Shown here one piece after another: positions 1-12,762 of a stretch of DNA of 64,000 nucleotides. The DNA lies in contig NC_091666.1 in assembly GCF_042453785.1 (NCBI RefSeq), forward strand, positions 25,998,501 to 26,062,500. Reading direction: 5' to 3'. Positions within the stretch are counted from its first letter, which is position 1. Each line of letters opens with the position of its first letter. A program made the translations under genes and the position numbers. Below the pieces are notes generated by a model. That model was given only the letters and a program-made list of their open reading frames with translations. It was not told the DNA's origin and did not search any database. The DNA is from Malus domestica. Taxonomy: Eukaryota > Streptophyta > Magnoliopsida > Rosales > Rosaceae.

Positions 1-899
1 CCAAAGGGAGAATTGAAAGTAAGTTTCAATTCACAATCGATTTGAAATGGTTTTAATCGCCCACTGCCTTGCTAAAAAGAACCTAATGGATCGTACACCG
101 TGTAAGGTGGAGATTGAAGAAACAATGGAGATGAGTAAGAATAATTAAATGGTTTAATTATTTATGGCAAGGATTAATTAATATGTTAATTAATCAAACG
201 AATAAGTTCGTTAAAGACCTCGGGATAGTTTTGGACCTTAAGGCCCAATGGGCTTCGAACGTCAAGCCCATTGACTTAAGTTGTATGACAACTTAATGAA
301 TAATGATTCACAAATGCCTAATTAGCCCAATACTACCCTAAGGCCGGCCATTTAGAGATGGAGTGAGTTTTGGACTTATTTACAAGTTTGCCACTCCAAT
401 GAATTAAGGTATAAATATGACTTTATAGCCAAAATTCATTTAGGGTTTTCTTTTGGGGAAAGGATGAGAACATAAGCTCTCCTTTCTCTCTAAAGTGGCC
501 GGCCTCCTTGGAGGGTTTAGCTAGCAATCCTACTACTCCAAGGTCACTCATTTCTTCTCCAATCTAACCTTGGTGAAGAGACTTAGAGGTTCTCAATTTT
601 GGGAACTTGGAGAACCATTTCATCCATCCAAATCCATAGATCTAAGATGCAAGGAATGAAGGCCCTCTCTTTGGGTGATTAGCCTTTGCTTATGTAAAGA
701 GGAATCTACAAAGGTATAATTTCTCAACTAACAAATGTTGTTTTAAGTTGAATCAAGGTTCACCAATCTACTAGGCTTTGAATTTGATGGGTAATGTTTT
801 GTTTTTGAGTGCATACAAGCATGATTCCGCCTTTAAATTTGTTAATTGCATGCTATAGATGTTGCTCAAATGAACATGTTTTTCACAAAATCTCCTTCA
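1..899 (+). mobile_element. Copia retrotransposon, 5' LTR (cut by window edge)
   Basis: This stretch is repeated at 7863-8761 with the same length and only about 16 mismatches by hand count. It ends in CA directly before a tRNA-Met-type primer-binding site. A TATAAATA box lies at 410-417, as expected for an LTR promoter. The 5' part of the LTR (about 910 bp, judged from the other copy) lies left of the window. Confidence 0.93.
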
Positions 900-901
900 A
901 G

Positions 902-916
902 TGGTATCAGAGCCTA
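902..916 (+). other. Primer-binding site of the Copia element
   Basis: The sequence tggtatcagagcc follows the LTR end by two bases. It matches the initiator tRNA-Met primer-binding site usual in plant Copia elements, which fixes the plus orientation of the element. Confidence 0.92.
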
Positions 917-2804
917 GGTCTAGTAGTTGGTGAATCCCTTTGGGTTTTGTAGTTCATAGTCTTTGATTCAAATGTTGTAATATGTTACAAGCTTTATTCT
1001 TGCTTCTTTGAATGTAAATTTTGTTAGAAAATTTGCCATCTCAAATGTTGTAGATGTAGTTCATATGAGCATGAATATTGGAGCTAAAATTTGGTGCCAT
1101 GTTTTTGGGAATTTTCGGCCAAATCCAAAAGGTGGATTTTTGGGTTCTTGTTTGACTTGTTAAAAGTGTTTTCAAGTAACTTTTGGAACCCCTATGTAAC
1201 CTAGTTTGGTTATATGTTATTTCCCTTAAGTTTGAGTGTTTTTTGGGATGTCTTTGGATGAAAAATGTTCATGAAGTTTTTATGGGTTTTTCATGAATGT
1301 TCTTCATTGTTCTTGACATTTTAGCCAAGAACAAAAAGTTTGGTGTTTTGATTCAAAGTTTTGATTTATTTCATAAAGTCTTTGTTTTGTACTTTATCAA
1401 ATGTTTTAATGTGATTAAAATTTTGAAAGGTGATAGAAATGGTGATGAGTGTGTAAAAAGTACTTCTCTTACACACACACCACTTGCATGAATTTATGTC
1501 ACACACACCACTTGCATGGTTTTATGACTTTGTTGAAAAATTTCAAAATTTTGCATTCCTCACTCTCTCTAAAACCGGCCACCCTACAAGTGGGGTGCTT
1601 TTGAGGCTTTTATGCAATTACATAAAGTTTTGGTACTTTTGTGTAATTTGTAGTTTGACCCAAAAGTTTACGTATTTACGTAAAGGTCCAAAATCATTAA
1701 AGGACAAATTGTTTTGTTCCTTTAATGATGTTTTTCAATTTGTTGAATTTTTTGGTTCTAGTTGTAATTACATGAAGTAGTGGATTTTTGTGTTTTTACA
1801 AAATGAGCTCAAAAGTTTAAGTTTTGCAACATAGCCCAAAAAGTTGAGGTTATTGCATTTTGGCCCAAATTAGGTTGAGAACAAAATGGTTTTGTCTCTT
1901 TAAATGAGAATTGGATTTTCATTTCATTTAGCTCCATTTAAATCAATTTTATGGATACAAAAACCAAATGAAAATGTTGCATTCAATTTAATTAGTTAAA
2001 GTGTTAATTAATTAAAGGGTGATTATAAACCTAAGCCTACGATAATTGAGCTATGTGAAAGGCTATTTCAAATTTGTTTGAACCATGGGAATGTGTAGAT
2101 TAGATTTTGGTTGTAATTTGATTTGATCAAATGTTGTAAAAGAGCATAAGCTCTTCTTTACTTTAAAGTAATTTGTTTTATTCAAATGTTGTAAAGAGCA
2201 TAAGCACATCTTTACTTTGAAGTACTCCTTTCTTGTATTATTTGATATGCATGAAAATGGAGTAGAGGGTCCAACGCCCCTAAGACAACATGCCTTAATG
2301 TGATTAAACGTGTAACTAAAATCAATCACCATCCCTAGATCGAGATTCAACACTAGGCTCGTGTTGAATCTAAACAAAGGTTCATAGTCATCCTAAGGCC
2401 CTAAGGCAACTATATAGTCCATCAAATGAATGCAAAGTTTATGTTAGTAGTATCATATACTCTTACTTTAAAAACCGTTTTATAAGCATAGTGGGAGTAT
2501 TATATACAACTAAATTCAATCAAATGGACCAATAGTTGTAATAGGACCAAAATTGTTTTAATAAAGATTAAAATGAATATTTATATGTGATGAGACCTAA
2601 AAACCCTCAACCAAACCATTATTAAGTTGAGAAGCATGAGAGTGCTTTGAACACTCTTTCGTGGCCTTCCACTGTGGTAGGCTCCGATCGTTTGTGACTC
2701 GTACACCGGCTTCACCCTATCATGGGGGAGTACAAAGTGCGTGCTTACACTCAGGAGGAGTCTATATGCATACTTGATGTTGTGAAAGGTAGGCAACGAG
2801 AATA

Positions 2805-3017
2805 GCCAACATCATATCATTGTGAGGTTGTTCTTGAACCCCTACCCGAACTTGCATGGTGGGAATGACTTAACTAAGTGCAATGGAGCCAACATCATAT
2901 CATTGTGAGGCTACATTCTCTAGAGGCCAAATAAGATGGGTACTTGCAAGAGATGCAAATGAGTAAGCGTACTCTCTTATTATTATTAATGCTAGCCAAC
3001 ATCATATCATTGTGAGG
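2805..3017 (+). repeat. Three dispersed copies of a 23-bp motif inside the Copia interior
   Basis: The same 23 bases, beginning gccaacatcatatc and ending attgtgagg, occur at 2805-2827, 2888-2910 and 2995-3017. The copies look identical while the sequence between them differs, so this is not a simple tandem array. Confidence 0.9.
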
Positions 3018-6000
3018 TGGGCTTGGTAATAGTGAGTCTCCCATACCCTACTAAGAGTTATCTCCAAAACTCTCGAATTCCAATGAGGGATATGGAATTT
3101 GCCAAAAATAGTGGGTGGTGCTATTTGATTTAAAGACCCGAATCAAATGGCTTAAAACCAATCAATTTATATTCGTTATGTATTTGTTTACCAATATATT
3201 TGCAAACGCTATCCAAAACTTGACTAAGAAAAGTCGAATGCTTTAGTTTCCGGACTTGGTACAACAATCCCAAAGATTGTCTTAAATGGATTGTATATGT
3301 ACCTAAGTAGTCTCATCCTCACAATCTTTTTATTGATAATGTACCATTGGAAGAACATGTTAGATAAGTCTATCATAAAGAGGACAACACTTTTAAAGTC
3401 ATAATTCTTCAATTACAAATCGTTGTATGAAGAAATAAGAGTTGCTTTGAACAACCCTTAACTAACGCAAACATTAGTACTTGTTTCTTTGTTACATGAA
3501 CAAGGAACTTAAGAAGAAAGCACAAAGGCATGGACACTTTATGTGCCATGATTCTTCACTTACAAATTGTTGTATGAAGAAATGAGAGTTGCCTTGAACA
3601 ACTCTTGAAAGTTTGTAATTATGTTTAGAACATAACGGTTGTTTGACAAAAATAGTCCATCAACATGGACTTATGATGATTTTGAATCATTGAGTGTTGA
3701 AGTGATAAACCACTTAACGAGACGGAAACTAGGCTAGGACTTCACCTTTATGTCCCTATCCTAATGGTTCACTAAGTTTATTGTAAACTATGTAGTGAAC
3801 AATAAACACATGCTCTCCAAAATGTTTGATGTGTATAACACAATTGAAATAAGTTTCAAGAGAGATAGTGGGAGTTTAGGGACCATGACTATTGTAGTCG
3901 AAGGAGAAGTCAAATGAAGAAGATAAAATTAACTCCAAGGGAACAAACTTTCTTTATGAAAGGATGGACATTGGAAGGGGTATTTGCAAGAAATGTCTTG
4001 CAAGTGTCAAGAACACACCTTTTGAAGGTGTTGTAAATTGTTCTTGAAAAGTTCAAAACAGTTGGTTCTTCTACTTGAATGCTTGATTCAGTATTAGTAA
4101 CTATGTTTTACAATCGTTGTAAAAGTGTGGCTAATAAAAAGTAAAAGATTAATGAGAGAAGAGAAAGTACTTCACATTCGGAATGTGAATCAAATGTAGA
4201 TCTCTGCAAAAGCAGATGGTACTTACTTCCTCATATGAACTACCAAAGAAATTGGAAAAACCAAAGATTGTCTTTACATTCCAATTTTAAGGAACTTAAT
4301 TCCATCACTATAAGGGATGGATGAATGTTTTGTTTGACAAAACATTGTTCTTTATTAATGAATGATTAGATTATTGTAATCTAATTGATTGTCTCTATAG
4401 TAGAGATGATATGGTAGTGTTAACTGTTTAGAATATAACGATGCTTAAAACCCAAAAGGTTGCAAGGTAGTGACTAATCCCAACTGAGTTGTGATACCTT
4501 AAAAACATAAAATACGAGTTGATCATAGATGGATGCTTTGGATCATTAGATCCGGATCTAATACCTTCTCATTAAAATTGTATAGAGGCGAAATGTTCGA
4601 ATCTTTATTCTTTTTGAAAGGAAGAAAGAATCACAAAGTTGTTGAGGTTAATTCACTTAGATGTTAGTGGCACTTGTCCACAACATAATACTACTCATGT
4701 TGTATGACATTCACCGAAGATCACTCTCGGTTGGACTATAGTTTATTTTGAATAAACACAAGTCCGAATACTTTGCAAAAGGTCTCAAAGAATTCAAGAA
4801 ATGTAAGTTGATGAGTAAGACGTCTAAAGTATTTGCCTCCTTAGATTTGATTCAAGGAAATATAACACTTTAGAACAGTTTCCTTGAAAAATATCAAGGA
4901 AAGAAACATCAAAAGATAATGGATTTCTCCATTAGGAGAAGAACGAACATGAATAAGATTTAGTTCGTTGGATATTATCAATTGCCCATATATAGGATAT
5001 ATACTTCTAAGACAATATAATTGTCAATTAGAAGATCTTCCAAAATTTTCATGACTCCATAGGATGTAGTTGGAAAGAAAGACAAATCTTAATCATGTTA
5101 AGATTTGGGGTTGTGTGCTAATAAGCAATATTTGTTTGAGAATTATCTTGTGGGTATCCTTAAATTAACATTTGGATATCACTTCTATAAACCAACTAAC
5201 AAATGTTGTTTGTTGGGTAGTTCATTGTAATCCTACACCAGGATTTGCCTAAGATAGAGCAAATGAACGAGAGATAGAACTCAAAGAATGGGTTCTTTGA
5301 GAAACCAGATAGTGATCAACAAATATAACAACCTAGTTCCTACACCACAAGCTCCAAGGTAGTCAAGAATGATTTATAAACCGTCTCAGTTGAATGGTTT
5401 GAACTTTATGACTATGTCATAGAGTTACACCTCTTAATTCGAAAGAAATAAGAATGAAAATCCTTATGACTACATTGAGTGTATATACGATATATAATCA
5501 AGGAAATGGTAAAGTACCATTTGACCCGAAATAATGAAACCTCCATAGCTAATTGGTAGCTTAAGGTGACTACAATCAAAGAGAATTGTTGACTTTGAAG
5601 AAACCATCTTTGACGTAGTCTTAGTTTCAATTAATTCGAAGATTGCTAGCTACAACTAAATGGTGATTCAATGTTTGGACATAATATGGGTTTCCGAAAC
5701 CATTATTAAGATAGTCTTGATAATATATGTCTAAAATTATAAATCACAAGACATGTAAGTTGTAGAGATCCATCCATCATGAATCTTAGCAAGCTAGTGG
5801 GAGCTATAAACGTCTTATGAGAGAAAGATCAAATCGTTTGATTTCTCATAAAGATATAAATGAATCTTTTGTTTACTAGGTTTATAAAAGATTAGTGAGA
5901 GTTAATCATGTTCCTAAATTTGAATATATATATACACAAATATATGATATATTAATTTTGGAAATGAAAAGAATACTTCTTCGTTAAAAGTTATGACTTT

Positions 6001-6952
6001 AAAACATTATAGGAAGATAGAATGTATATGGGAGACATAGTCTATATACATGGGATGGAAATCTATATTGATAGATTTTAGGATATAATTGGATTATATC
6101 AAGCCCTAAATATAGACAAAAGATGATAGGAAGTTTCTCATATGATGATGAACTTCAATAAAAAATGACAACTCTAGTGAGACTAAGAAGTTGCTTTTCT
6201 CAAAGAGAACGTACTCTTTGACTCCCACAGAAATAATGCGTAAATAGAATCCTTTATGCATACGCAGAAAGGTGATTTATGTATTTCATATTGTATGAAA
6301 AACATTGATATGAATTGTACCTAGAACGGTACAAGACGATATCAGTGCAAGCCCAGTATCAGAACCATGGCAACTGTCAAGTGAGTCTTTAAGTTTTTAA
6401 GAAATACTAAAGGATATATTCCTCAAAGATCGATGAAGAATTAGAGTAACGTAATGGAAGTGTAAATGTATTAGATTATGAATCTAATCCATCATTGGAT
6501 GTTTCTTCATTATGAATAAAGAGATAAACAAATATCTCTTTATTATGACTAAAGAGATATTTGGATGGAAACATTAAAGTAATGACTTTAGTGTGTTCCA
6601 TTATGAATGCAAAATATATTGCCATATAGAAGTTTACAACAATGTTGTTTGGATGGGAAAGTTCATTTATGAACTCTCTATTCGGTTCCAACTAGAAAGT
6701 GTCTGACACTAATGGGGCGATAGCTCAAGCCAGGGAATCAAGGTCTCATCACGATCCGAACTCAAATGAGAGACTGAACCACATGATTAAGAATCATGTA
6801 TAATGGTGACGTCGTTATTCTCAAGGTTGCTTCTATGGATAACATATAGATATCCATTGTATAAGCCTACTACTTAGCCATTTATGAAATGACTACAGAA
6901 GAGGTATCATCACTGATGACCAAGCTGATTGGCTCTAGTGCAAGTGGGAAAT

Positions 6953-8761
6953 TGTTGGAAATGTGCCCTAAAACCAATCATATGATGATACTTTATGGAC
7001 ATTTCACATGTTAAACTAATCTAGTTTAATATCAAGAGCAAAGATTATTGTTTGAGCCGTCTCATATAAATGTTATACGCTTAAACGATAAGTCCAAGGA
7101 ATATGTGATTGGGAGAATGCGATCTAAAGAAGTTAGATTCATGAGACCATTCTTTCGTAGATACATCCTAAATGTTCCTGATCATAGGATTGCCAATTGA
7201 GCATTGACAGTCCGTTAAGATCAGTACGTGCTGTGTCTTCTCTCAGGAAGAGTGACTAGTCTCGAGTCATTGGTGTGTGTGACATCAAGATAAGTACGTA
7301 GGTGCTCAATAGAGAATGAGTTCACTGAACACGATCAACGAAGAGTTCTCATACTCATGTCACATGAGAACTCATGGTTGGGATAATGCAAAGTAGTCCT
7401 TTGACCTGAGGCATCATAGTTGTCTTGTGGTTAGGTCCTTGATCTTTGATTATGTCAAAGTCACCCCATCCGCAGGTGTCCACGGCATCGTCGGAGTTAA
7501 GCCACTTAGCCATGGAGGCAAGTAAATGCGCAACAAGGGATCTCTAACATTCAAACCGTTTGGGAGAGAATACTCTATGATATGATTAAGAATCTCTGGG
7601 CAGAGTATGAATGAGATTTAGGAAGTCGTTCCAAATCACATTCAAGGTAATCATATAAGCACACGAATCACATTGGATAGTAGACATGAATAAACTATCA
7701 AACCAAACAATATGGTCAAAAGTATTGTATTAGAGAAATACCGTATTGCATTTGTAATCCTAAACTGAATAGGTTCTCCACCTCTTCTGATTAGCTTGGG
7801 TAACCATGATATGCTGCTAGGTGTCACTCATGGTTTGTGGAAACCCTAAACGTGTATAATCACCAAAGGGAGAATTGAAAGTAAGTTTCAATTCACAATC
7901 GATTTGAAATGGTTTTAATCGTCCACTGCCTCGCTAAAAGGAACCTAATGGATCGTACATCGTGTAAGGTGGAGATTGAAGAAATAATGGAGATGAGTAA
8001 GAATAATTAAATGGTTTAATTATTTATGGCAAGGATTAATTAATATGTTAATTAATCAAACGAATAAGTTCGTTAAAGACATCGGGATAGTTTTGGACCT
8101 TAAGGCCCAATGGGCTTCGAACGTCAAGCCCATTGACTTAAGTTGTATGACAACTTAATGAATAATGATTCACAAATGCCTAATTAGCCCAATAATACCC
8201 TAAGGCCGGCCATTTAGAGATGGAGTGAGTTTTGGACTTATTTACAAGTTTGCCACTCCAATGAATTAAGGTATAAATATGACTTTATAGCCAAAATTCA
8301 TTTAGGGTTTTCTTTTGGGGAAAGGATGAGAACATAAGCTCTCCTTTCTCTCTAAAGTGGCCGGCCTCCTTGGAGGGTTTAGCTAGCAATCCTACTACTC
8401 CAAGGTCACTCATTTCTTCTCCAATCTAACCTTGGTGAAGAGACTTAGAGGTTCTCAATTTTGGGAACTTGGAGAACCATTTCATCCATCCAAATCCATA
8501 AATCTAAGATGCAAGGAATGAAGGCCCTCTCTTTGGGTGATTAGCCTTTGGTTATGCAAAGAGAAACCTACAAAGGTATAATTTCTCAACTAACAAATGT
8601 TGTTTTAAGTTGAGTCAAGGTTCACCAATCTACTAGGCTTTGAATTTTATGGGTAATGTTTTGTTTTTTAATGCATACAAGCATGATTCCGCCTTTAAAT
8701 TTGTTAATTGCATGCTATAGATGTTGCTCAAATGAACATGTTTTTCACAAAATCTCCTTCA
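6953..8761 (+). mobile_element. Copia retrotransposon, 3' LTR
   Basis: The LTR starts with TGTTGGAAATGTGCCC, a start typical of plant Copia LTRs, directly after the purine tract, and ends in CA at 8761. It is 1809 bp long. Its last 899 bp match 1-899. A TATAAATA box is at 8272-8279. The 5-bp target copy would be gattg at 8762-8766, but its partner lies outside the window. Confidence 0.92.
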
Positions 8762-9290
8762 GATTGTACATTTCATCACCTGGTTGGTGGCATGAAGATG
8801 AGTTCCTTCTTCACCTGGTTGGTGGTATGAGTGGCAAGTTGCCAAATAATATTAGAGTACGGATTATACATTTCATCACCTGGTTTCACCTGGTTGATGG
8901 CATGAAGGACAGTACGGGTTGTACATTTCATCACCTGGTTGGTGAGAATAAGGGAAATGTGTCTAGGCACATTGTAGCAAGTGTCGAATGACACAAAATA
9001 TGTTGAACCCTTTCAAAGCATAGTTGGCTTATGTATGAATGTGTTGGAATGTATGATTGAACGAATATACTGTGAAGATGTTCGTTTATTTGTATAGTCT
9101 TGTTGACATATACTTAGACTTTGTTTCATGTTGGAAGCATTCATGTTGAAGCTTTGAACCAAGTGTTTCATTGCTTAGGAATGTAAGAAGATTATGATCG
9201 ATTATCTAAATCACCTCTTTATTGAATTCATGCCAAATAGTCTTTGTTAAATAGGATGCCGAACGGCTGAAGCTTAACATTGGTACAATG
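8762..9290. repeat. Flank between the Copia 3' LTR and the Gypsy pol end, with short repeats
   Basis: The first 190 bp carry repeated pieces of the motif tacatttcatcacctgg followed by ttggtgg, at about 8767-8796, 8811-8830, 8871-8905 and 8921-8945. The rest is unremarkable. Position suggests the 3' untranslated end of the minus-strand Gypsy element, into which the Copia element inserted. No copy of the Gypsy LTR at 15395-15957 is seen here. Open frames in this stretch are not convincing genes. Confidence 0.6.
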
Positions 9291-12200
9291 TGAGTTTACT
9301 TGTAATAGTACTTCAAGTGATCAGTGTTTCATGGATGGCCAAGGGTCTTGCTATCGGAACTTCGAAGCTTGTAGGAGCCAGGGCGACTGATGCCAACAAC
9401 TTCAAACGGTCCATCCCAGTTTGGACTAAGTGTTCATTCACTCGGGACTCTGTCGCAGAGTAATCTTTTCTTTAACACCCAGTCCCCCACTTTGAAAGAA
9501 TGAGGTTTGACCCTTGAGTCATAGTAGTTGGAGATGCGCTGCTTGTAGGCGACATTCCTCAAGTGAGCCTGGTTTCTATGTTCCTCGACTAGATCTAAGT
9601 TGAGGGTAAGTTGTTTGTCATTTTCGCTTTGCACGTAGTTCTGGACTCGGAACGTTGCTTGCTCAAGCTCAACTGTGACACTTGCCTCTATACCAAAGGC
9701 AAGTGAGAATGGGGTTTCTCTTGTTGATGTCCGATATGAAGTGCAGTATGACCAAAGAACTTGAGGTACAAATTTTAGCCAACAACCTTTAGCCTTGTCT
9801 AAGCTGGTTTTCAAAGTTCGTTTAATTATTTTGTTGATGGCTTCAACTTATCCATTAGATTGGGGATGAGCTGGGGAGGCAAAACATAAGTTGATGTTGA
9901 ACTTAGAGCAGAACATCCTGAACTTATTGTTATCGAACTGTCGCCCGTTGTCAGTGACTATCGCATTGGGAATGCCCAATCTGCAAATGATGTTCTTGCA
10001 TACGAAGTCTTCTATTTTTGCCTCAGTGATGATTGCCAAGGGTTCTACTTCGGCCCACTTTGTGAAGTAGTCAACTGCAACGATTGCATAGCGAACCTTG
10101 CCCTTCCCTGCAGGCATTGGGCCGATCAAATCAAGTCCCTATTGGGCAAAGGGCCAAGGGCTGATCATATGAGTGAGCGGCTCGGGAGGGGAGTGAGGAA
10201 TAGTTGCGTAGCGTTGACACTTATCACATGAGCGGGATATTCTAACGGCATCTTGGTGGAGTGTTGGCCAGTAATATCCTTGGTGAAAAACCTTGTGTGC
10301 TAGGGATCGAGATCCAGCATGATCTCCGCAGACTCCTTCATGTATTTCCCGAATGACAGTTTCCGCCTCTGCGGGCGTAAGGCATCTTAGGTATGGTAGG
10401 TTAAAACCCCACTTGTATAGTTGGTCATTAATGATCAAGTAACGGGTAGCCTTGTATCGAATCTCCTTAGCTTGCACTTTGTCATTTGGAAGGGTGCCAT
10501 GAGCAAGAAATCCATAAATCGGGGTAATCCAACTATATCCTTGTTGTAAGTTGCACACTACCGCAGCCATAGTGCTTAGTGCTGCCAACAATTCGACCTG
10601 AATTTTTCTCCCAATCTTGTCTTCCACCGCTGAGGCGAGGCGAGCCAAAGCATCTATATGGCTGTTTGCCGCTCGAGGAATTTGGGTGATCTGGTAGTGG
10701 AAGTTCTTGAGCAACAATTGTGTTTGTGCCAGATATGCTGCCATAGAGCTATCCTTAGCGTCAAATTTGTTAGTGACCTGGTTAACCACCAATTATGAGT
10801 CACTGAAGATATCAATTCGTTTAACCCCAAGGTGTTTGGCCAAACGTAAGCCTACTAAGAGGGCTTCATATTCGGCCTCATTGTTCGACGCCTTGAATTT
10901 GAAACGAAGAACATACTCCATCGCCACTTTGTCAGGGGTCGTAAGGACTAGTCCTGCTCTACAACCCTGTTGGTTGGACGAGCCATCAACATATAGACTC
11001 CATGTTGGGGCTGTTGGTTCTATTTTCTGAGCTTCCGAGGGTAATGAAACCACTTATTTAGGCATAGAAACAATGTCAACAGGATTTGTGAAGTCGGCGA
11101 TGAAGTCTGCCACTGCTTGGCCCTTCTCAGCTGGCTTTGGTTGGTAGAAGATGTCAAACTCACCCAATGCTATCTCCCATTTGATCATTCGCCCAGAAGT
11201 GTCAGGACTTTGAAGTATCTGTCGAAGAGGATGATTGGTAAGCACGATGATGGAGTGTGCTTGGAAGTAAGGGCGAAGTTTTTGAGCAGACATGACCAAT
11301 GCTAGAGCCAATTTCTCAATGTTGGAGTATCGTGTCTTCGCATCTTGTAAGGCTTTGCTAGCGTAGTAGACATGCCGTTCGACATTACCATCCTTTCAAA
11401 TGAGAACGGAACTTACTGCTGAAGCCGATACCGACAGATATATAATGAAAGTGTCACTAACCTCTGGTTTGGAGAGCAAATGGGCTTTACTCATGTAGTC
11501 TTTGAGGTTCTTGAATGCTTCAGCACATTCATCAGTCCATGTAATGTACTTCTTACTTCCCTTAAGTTCTTTGAAGAAATGAGCACATCTGTCGATGGCC
11601 TTAGAGATGAACCTAGTTAAGCCTGCCATTTTACCAGTAAGACTCTGGATGTCTTTTGAAGTTACCGGTTCCTTCATGTCGAGGATTGCTTTGATCTTCT
11701 CAAGATTAGCCTCAATGCCCCGTTGGCTTATCATGAAGCCTAAGAATTTGCCAGAGCCTACGCCGAAGGCACATTTGTTGGGGTTCAACCTCATTCGATA
11801 CCTCTTCAGAATGGTGAAAGTTTCAGATAGGTTGGTGATGCGCTGGTCAGCATGTTTGCTCTTGACTAGCATATCATCAACGTAAACTTCCATGCTCTTC
11901 CCAATCTGTTCGGCGAACATTGAATTGACCAGTCTCTGATAAGTTTCTCTTGCATTCTTTAGGCCGAAGGGCATGACTTTATAGCAATATAATCCCCTGT
12001 CAGTAGTGAAGGCTGTGTGTTCTTAGTCCGGAGGGTTCATGAGGATTTGGTTGTATCCTGAGTAAGCATTCATGAAGCTCAGGAGTTCACACCCTGTCGT
12101 AGAGTCTATAAGTCTGTTTATGAGAGGAAGAGGAAAGCTATCTTTCGGGCATCCTTTGTTTAGGTCGATGTAATCGACACACATTCTCCACAAGACCTTT

Positions 12201-12429
12201 TGGAGCAGGAGACTTTCCTTGGTCGGATTCTTCTTAACAAGACAACATTTGCTACCCACGTTGGATAATTGACTTCGCGGAGGAAACCTATGCCTTTGAG
12301 TTTTTCAACTTCTGCCTTCATTGCCTCGTACCGTTCAGCGTCATAAGATCTTCGCTTCTGTCTCACTGGCTTGGTCTTGGGGTCAATACTTAAGCGATGA
12401 CAGATTATATCGGGAGAGATGCCTGACAT
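9290..12429 (-). pseudogene. Gypsy (Tat-type) pol: RT, RNase H, integrase, broken by stops
   Basis: Reading leftwards, the frame shows reverse transcriptase with IDLNKGCPKDSFPLP and the catalytic YVDDMLVKS (about 11858-11884), then RNase H sections including YVDGSSNQQG near 10990. Integrase follows, with its HHCC finger (about 10213-10342), the core aspartates in VDYFTKW and TDNGRQF, and a C-terminal part giving GPFEVVG near 9385-9405. From 12259 to the end one frame is kept, interrupted by stops at about 12020, 11394, 11054, 10793, 10139, 9848 and 9432. A shift near 12240-12260 separates it from the RT start. The enzyme set and motif style fit the Tat branch of Ty3/Gypsy. The copy is dead as a protein source. 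Confidence 0.93.
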
Positions 12430-12762
12430 GTCCTCGTATGACTAGGAGAATACCTCAGTGTTCTCTTGTAAAAAAGAGATCAATGCCAACCAAATGGGTG
12501 GTGACAAGGTGGTACCAATCTTCACTATGCGATCCGGATAATCTTTTGAGATAGAGACCTTCTCCAACTCTTTAGCGGGTTATGCTTGCTGGGTGAAAGA
12601 GTCATCTCGAGGATCGTTGGGTTGACTGTTGCCACCATGAAGATCCAAGTTGGCTTCGTCTGGGCTGGTCTTTATAACTTGGTCATGTATAGAAAGGGTT
12701 TCCTTAGGCACAGGCAGGTGTTATTGCTTGACCGAAGTGTTGTAACATGATCATGCACTAAG

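Larger units (their letters stand above)
900..6952 (+). mobile_element. Copia internal region, degenerate
   Basis: The interior holds no long open frame, but fragments of a Copia polyprotein can be read in the right order. Around 4709-4747 a frame gives TFTEDHSR, like the integrase TFTDDHSRYGY motif, and about 4752-4806 gives KHKSEYF followed by KEFK, the next integrase stretch. Around 5175-5205 GYHFYKPTNK resembles the end of the integrase region. At about 6800-6900 GDVVILKVAS resembles the end of RNase H that precedes the 3' LTR in this group. A purine-rich tract (caagtgggaaa) sits just before the 3' LTR. Stops and shifts are everywhere, so the copy cannot encode its own proteins. Its start (900-3900) shows no recognisable gag, only AT-rich sequence and a repeated 23-bp motif. 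Confidence 0.82.

Noticed and set aside
2805..3017. CRISPR-like spaced repeats
   Set aside because: Only three units with unequal spacing, in a plant retrotransposon; spacers are not of uniform length.
9000..9290. Gypsy 3' LTR directly next to the Copia LTR
   Set aside because: I searched by eye for the ends and body of 15395-15957 and found no similar stretch here.
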